Assembly (NCBI GenBank): GCA_964638035.1
Contig: CAZWXD010000004.1
Coordinates: 62,001 to 126,000 of the forward strand
Direction of reading: 5' to 3'
From: JAGGAG01 sp964638035
GTDB taxonomy: Bacteria > Gemmatimonadota > Gemmatimonadetes > Gemmatimonadales > GWC2-71-9
Length of the DNA stretch: 64,000 nucleotides
Positions 61,207 through 64,000 of the stretch are shown in pieces. Position numbers and translations under genes: made by a program. Each line of letters opens with the position of its first letter. Position 1 is the first letter of the stretch. The notes under the pieces are model-generated. The model saw only the letters and a program-made list of their open reading frames with translations. It was not told the origin of the DNA and did no database searches.

Positions 61207-61982
61207 GCCCGTTCTACTTCGGCACGTCCCGGAGGCGGCTCTTCGGCATATACCACCCGCCGGCCAGTACCGGCCGGTCACCGCGTGCGGCGGTGCTGTG
61301 CAATGCATGGGGTCGCGAGTACGTGCTGACCCATCGCTCCCTGCGCCACCTTGGCAACCTGCTGGCGGCCGAAGGGCACCATGTGTTGCGATTCGACTAC
61401 TACGGCACGGGCGACTCCGGTGGAGAGTTGGACGAGGCATCGGTCGAGGGCTTTGAAGGCGACGTAGTGGTTGCCATGGAGGAGTTGCGCGACATGTGCG
61501 GGCTGCCGCAAGTGGCCCTGGTCGGCCATCGACTTGGCGGGACGATTGCGGCACGGGTGGCCGCACGGCAGGCCAGGGAAGTACAGCGCCTGGTGCTCTG
61601 GGATCCAGTGGACCGCGGCACGGCGTTCGTGGACGAGGTGATGGGCAATGTGGTGCCGGGCTGCTTTGGCCGGCGTGCCAGGGGTACGGTGCTTGAGGAG
61701 TTGGAGATTCGAGGGTTCCCAATGACACCGTCGTTCCTTGCGGCCGTGCGCGAGCTTGACCTGGCGGCCACCATGCGCGACCTGGACACGCCTACCCTTG
61801 CGGTCATCTCCAACGTGGCATGGCCTGCCGGCACGCTGGAGCAGCGGCTCGCAGGGAGCTGTGGGGCGTGCAAGGTGACCCGAGTCGAGTCTGCCCCGGC
61901 GTGGGTGGAGGATGAGGTGATTGGCGGGGGTGCCATTCCGCTGCCCTTGCTCACACAGGCCGTGGCCTGGTTGTCACAGTGA
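61203..61982 (+). CDS. alpha/beta-hydrolase-fold protein lacking the Ser nucleophile
   Basis: This 259-residue protein has 'FRFDYYGTGDSGGE'-type sequence after 'EGHHVLRF' and a nucleophile elbow at 108-112 that reads G-H-R-L-G, so Arg 110 replaces the expected Ser. From memory, the hydrolase-2 member of exosortase-A-associated hydrolase pairs shows a similar GLRLG elbow; I could not compare sequences. It could be non-catalytic, or act with its neighbour. GTG 61203 overlaps the NRPS stop, and its own stop overlaps the next hydrolase (GTGA both times). A role in product release or tailoring is inferred from position only. Confidence 0.78.
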   Translation: MSPFYFGTSRRRLFGIYHPPASTGRSPRAAVLCNAWGREYVLTHRSLRHLGNLLAAEGHHVLRFDYYGTGDSGGELDEASVEGFEGDVVVAMEELRDMCGLPQVALVGHRLGGTIAARVAARQAREVQRLVLWDPVDRGTAFVDEVMGNVVPGCFGRRARGTVLEELEIRGFPMTPSFLAAVRELDLAATMRDLDTPTLAVISNVAWPAGTLEQRLAGSCGACKVTRVESAPAWVEDEVIGGGAIPLPLLTQAVAWLSQ

Positions 61983-62839
61983 CCGCCGTGCCCGAGCAGG
62001 CGGTCCTCCTGGGTCCGCGTCGGTCCCTGTGCGCCATTGTGACCGAACCAGCACGCTCCCTGCCTGGTGCTCCGCTCGTCCTGTTGCTGACGGCGGGTAT
62101 CCTGCACCGCGTTGGTGCGAACCGCCTGCACGTGACAACGGCGCGCTGGCTGGCCGCACGGGGCTATTGTGCGGTGCGGTTCGACCTGTCGGGGATCGGT
62201 GACAGCGTGCCCCGCACCGACGCACTGCCCCTGATGGAAGGCGCCGTGGCCGATGTCCGCGAGGCACTGGACCACCTCGAGGCCAGCCGGGGGGTGAGGG
62301 AGGTCGTCCTCGTCGGTATGTGCTCCGGCGCCATGCACGCCCTTGCAGCCGCTTGCGCCGACCAGCGCGTGGTGGGTGTGGTGTTCCTCGACCTCTTCGT
62401 TCCCCCGACGCTCGGCTTTCAGGTGCGTTTCTGGCTCCGACGGAGCATCAACCTCGGTGGCATCTGGCGGCTGCTTGTCGGGCGCCATCCATCGTGGGGC
62501 AGGCTGCGGCGACGCCTCGAGGCGCGAAGGCGTGTGTCGGAGCCGACACCTTCGGTCGACCAGTCGGCCGTACGGCAGGGCATGGCAGCGGCCTTCCAGC
62601 AGGTCGTCGCCAGGAATGTGAGATTGCTGGCACTGTTCACGGAGGGGCACCTGGAGCTCTGTAACTACCGGCGCCAGCTTCTCGACGCCTTTCCGGGGGT
62701 CCGCTTCGGGGACACCCTCCGGCTGGAGTACCTACGGCGCGTCGACCATACCTTCACCCTGAGACGGGACCAGGGCCGCCTGCTGGCCATCCTGGGAGAG
62801 TGGTTCGCAGCCCAGTTCCCGGGAACTGGGGGACGCTAA
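61979..62839 (+). CDS. alpha/beta hydrolase with Cys at the nucleophile position
   Basis: This 286-residue hydrolase-fold protein has 'RFDLSGIGDSVPRTD' and a nucleophile elbow 'VGMCSGAMHA' in which the central residue is Cys 115 (G-M-C-S-G). A late His lies in VDHTF. Exosortase-A-associated hydrolase-1 proteins show a comparable GxCxG elbow, and they too are found next to an Arg-type partner; that parallel is from memory. A Cys nucleophile could take an acyl chain from the last PCP, so this is a plausible releasing or cyclising enzyme for the thioesterase-less NRPS, but nothing in the sequence proves it. It is the last gene of the operon and is followed by a strong hairpin. Confidence 0.8.
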   Translation: MTAVPEQAVLLGPRRSLCAIVTEPARSLPGAPLVLLLTAGILHRVGANRLHVTTARWLAARGYCAVRFDLSGIGDSVPRTDALPLMEGAVADVREALDHLEASRGVREVVLVGMCSGAMHALAAACADQRVVGVVFLDLFVPPTLGFQVRFWLRRSINLGGIWRLLVGRHPSWGRLRRRLEARRRVSEPTPSVDQSAVRQGMAAAFQQVVARNVRLLALFTEGHLELCNYRRQLLDAFPGVRFGDTLRLEYLRRVDHTFTLRRDQGRLLAILGEWFAAQFPGTGGR

Positions 62840-62845
62840 AAGCGA

Positions 62846-62875
62846 CGGGCCCCATCCCGTGAGGGATGGGGCCCG
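62846..62875. terminator. 13-bp perfect hairpin between convergent genes
   Basis: A cgggccccatccc arm (62846-62858), a gtga loop (62859-62862) and the exact complementary arm (62863-62875) form a very stable hairpin 6 nt after the hydrolase stop. On the plus strand no T-run follows. On the minus strand the stem is followed by 'gtcgctttta', so it fits best as an intrinsic terminator for the cold-shock gene. It can also stop or stabilise the end of the long biosynthetic transcript. Confidence 0.85.
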
Positions 62876-62896
62876 CCTGGCCGGTGAAGTCGGCGC

Positions 62897-63106
62897 TTAC
62901 TTCTTGCGAGTCACGTTCTCGGCAGCCGGGCCCTTGGCCCCCTGCACGATGTCGAACTCGACCTCTTCACCCTCGCTCAGCGTCTTGAAGCCGGAGCCCT
63001 GGATCGCCGAGTGGTGGACGAAGCAGTCCTTCTCGCCGCCGTTGGGCGTGATGAAACCAAAGCCCTTGGCATCGTTGAACCACTTCACCTTGCCGGTGGT
63101 ACGCAT
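62897..63106 (-). CDS. cspA: cold-shock protein, CspA family
   Basis: This 69-residue single-stranded RNA/DNA-binding protein is a typical RNA chaperone. It has KVKWFNDAKGFGFI (RNP1 KGFGFI) and 'DCFVHHSAI' (RNP2), then 'LSEGEEVEFDIVQGAKGPAAENV', all standard for the family, which averages 67-70 residues. The usual first Phe of RNP2 (VFVH) is Cys-Phe here. GAAAGGG (complement of 63114-63120) lies 7 nt before ATG 63106. About 255 bp of non-coding DNA precede it, enough for the long leader often seen with cold-shock genes, though I cannot define one. The paralogue number is unknown, so the symbol denotes family only. Confidence 0.95.
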   Translation of the reverse strand: MRTTGKVKWFNDAKGFGFITPNGGEKDCFVHHSAIQGSGFKTLSEGEEVEFDIVQGAKGPAAENVTRKK

Positions 63107-63226
63107 GTCCTGACCCTTTCAATCAATTTTTGCAGTGGGTGTCCGGCCATGCCGTACCGCCTACTGCTGGCAGAAACGCCCTCTGCCGGGGGTGCGGTCA
63201 CTCGACCGCGTGGCCCCATACACAAT

Positions 63227-63258
63227 ACGGGGACCCAGGTATGGTCCCAGGTCCCCGT
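63227..63258. terminator. inverted repeat, possible terminator of the upstream minus-strand gene
   Basis: The arms acggggacc (63227-63235) and ggtccccgt (63250-63258) are perfectly complementary around a 14-nt loop, which itself contains part of an alternative ggacc/ggtcc pairing. It lies about 100 nt after the stop of the barrel gene and 120 nt before the cold-shock start. There is no T-run, so a structured leader is as likely as a terminator. Confidence 0.45.
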
Positions 63259-63361
63259 GACAGTGATCTGGCCACTCATTGCCCGCAAAAGCGGACGCCA
63301 CAAAGTAGTGACCCCCCTGCATTTGCGCAATCACCCCGGCCGCCAGCCGCCGGCGCCACCC

Positions 63362-64000
63362 TCAGAACTCGACCCGGACGAACACCGTGGGGATTGGAGG
63401 AAGGTCGAACGTGCGGACATACGAGAATGTGGCGTCCTGCCCGGCCAGGAGCTCACCCGCGAGTTCGGCAGGATTGCGGGGAGCCTCCGGGGCCACGGCA
63501 CCTGCGCCGAGGTTCAGCACGGAAACGCCAAAGGACAGCTGGGTGTCCCACGGCCCCCCCACGGAAAATGTTCCTCCCACGTCCGCCCGCACGGTTCCGG
63601 TGCTGCGGAGTGAGCCCTCGGCGCCGTACACGTACCGGACGATCGGTATCGTGGGATCCAGCCCGCCATCCTGTCCCGACACGCCCGAGATCACGATGTC
63701 GGTGACGGGGGTCATTGGTGCGCCGCTCATGTACTCCGTCGCGACGGACAGTACCAGCCCCTTCGCCGGAGTCGTGCGCGCCTGGACACGAACCAGGTGC
63801 CGCCGGTCGAGCTGCCACGGGATCCATCCGGCATCCCATCGCCGGTCCGAGGCAGTGAGCGCATAGATCACGGCAAGCGCATGGGCGCCGCCCCGGTCCT
63901 GCCAGGTCACGTTCGCCTCGAGCCCCGCGGTTCGCGAGTCTCCGGCGCGAAAGGGTGACGTGGCGTGGGCGGTATCCTGGTCGGTGGCGGGACGGAGTTC
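63362..64000 (-). CDS. outer-membrane beta-barrel protein, C-terminal fragment
   Basis: The frame is open to the window edge, so only the last 212 codons are visible. They show repeated amphipathic strands ('RRHLVRVQARTTPAKGLVLSVATEYMSG', 'LRSTGTVRADVGGTFSVGGPWDTQLSFGVSVLNLGAG') and finish in 'SYVRTFDLPPIPTVFVRVEF'. A final strand ending in Phe is the classic signal for outer-membrane barrel assembly. The strand lengths and the 'P.P.....V...F' ending fit a TonB-dependent receptor, but the plug domain would lie outside the window, so another barrel family is possible. Confidence 0.65.
   Translation of the reverse strand, partial: ELRPATDQDTAHATSPFRAGDSRTAGLEANVTWQDRGGAHALAVIYALTASDRRWDAGWIPWQLDRRHLVRVQARTTPAKGLVLSVATEYMSGAPMTPVTDIVISGVSGQDGGLDPTIPIVRYVYGAEGSLRSTGTVRADVGGTFSVGGPWDTQLSFGVSVLNLGAGAVAPEAPRNPAELAGELLAGQDATFSYVRTFDLPPIPTVFVRVEF

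Overview
The window looks like chromosomal DNA of a high-GC, Gram-negative bacterium. Several secreted proteins end in, or are built as, outer-membrane beta-barrels, and a lipobox-bearing MltG and a Rho gene are present. The mix of housekeeping genes and barrel proteins would suit Gemmatimonadota, but that is an inference from gene style and no marker here proves it.

Positions 1-17919 hold ordinary genes on both strands: the tail of wecB; an NYN/LOTUS RNA-binding protein translationally coupled to a 3-methyladenine glycosylase; a small membrane protein; a beta-barrel protein; a tdh-kbl threonine-to-glycine operon followed by a membrane glycosyltransferase; a protein of unknown function; an RlmI-type rRNA methyltransferase; AroH chorismate mutase; a barrel protein coupled to thiE; mltG-ruvX; a secreted protein; rho; and a VanZ-like protein coupled to a DUF3224-type secreted protein. 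A 'gccctgac/gacgtca' repeat vocabulary occurs at the 3' ends of tdh and aroH.

Positions 18224-62839 are one co-directional biosynthetic operon of about 44.6 kb. It holds a type II thioesterase, six single-module cis-AT type I polyketide synthases, a drug/metabolite (EamA-type) transporter between PKS5 and PKS6, a two-module NRPS and two alpha/beta hydrolases. Neighbouring genes overlap by 4 nt (ATGA or GTGA) at every junction except two (8 nt overlap; 1 nt gap). Modules in gene order are: KS-AT-KR-ACP; KS-AT-DH-ER-KR-ACP; KS-AT-MT-ACP; KS-AT-DH-MT-ER-KR-ACP; KS-AT-DH-MT-KR-ACP; KS-AT-DH-KR-ACP; then C-A-PCP-C-A-PCP. The adenylation pocket residues read as threonine (DFWNIGMVH) and glycine (DILQLGMIW). 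If the line is collinear, the product is a polymethylated polyketide with one hydroxyl, one ketone and a conjugated 4-methyl-2,4-dienoyl end, amidated to Thr-Gly. No loading module, regulator or phosphopantetheinyl transferase lies in the window, and the NRPS has no thioesterase domain. Starter choice and chain release are therefore the open questions. The two hydrolases at the end carry Arg and Cys where a Ser nucleophile is expected.

A perfect hairpin at 62846-62875 separates this operon from a convergent cold-shock gene. The window ends inside an outer-membrane barrel gene on the minus strand. I saw no tRNA, rRNA, CRISPR array or insertion sequence.
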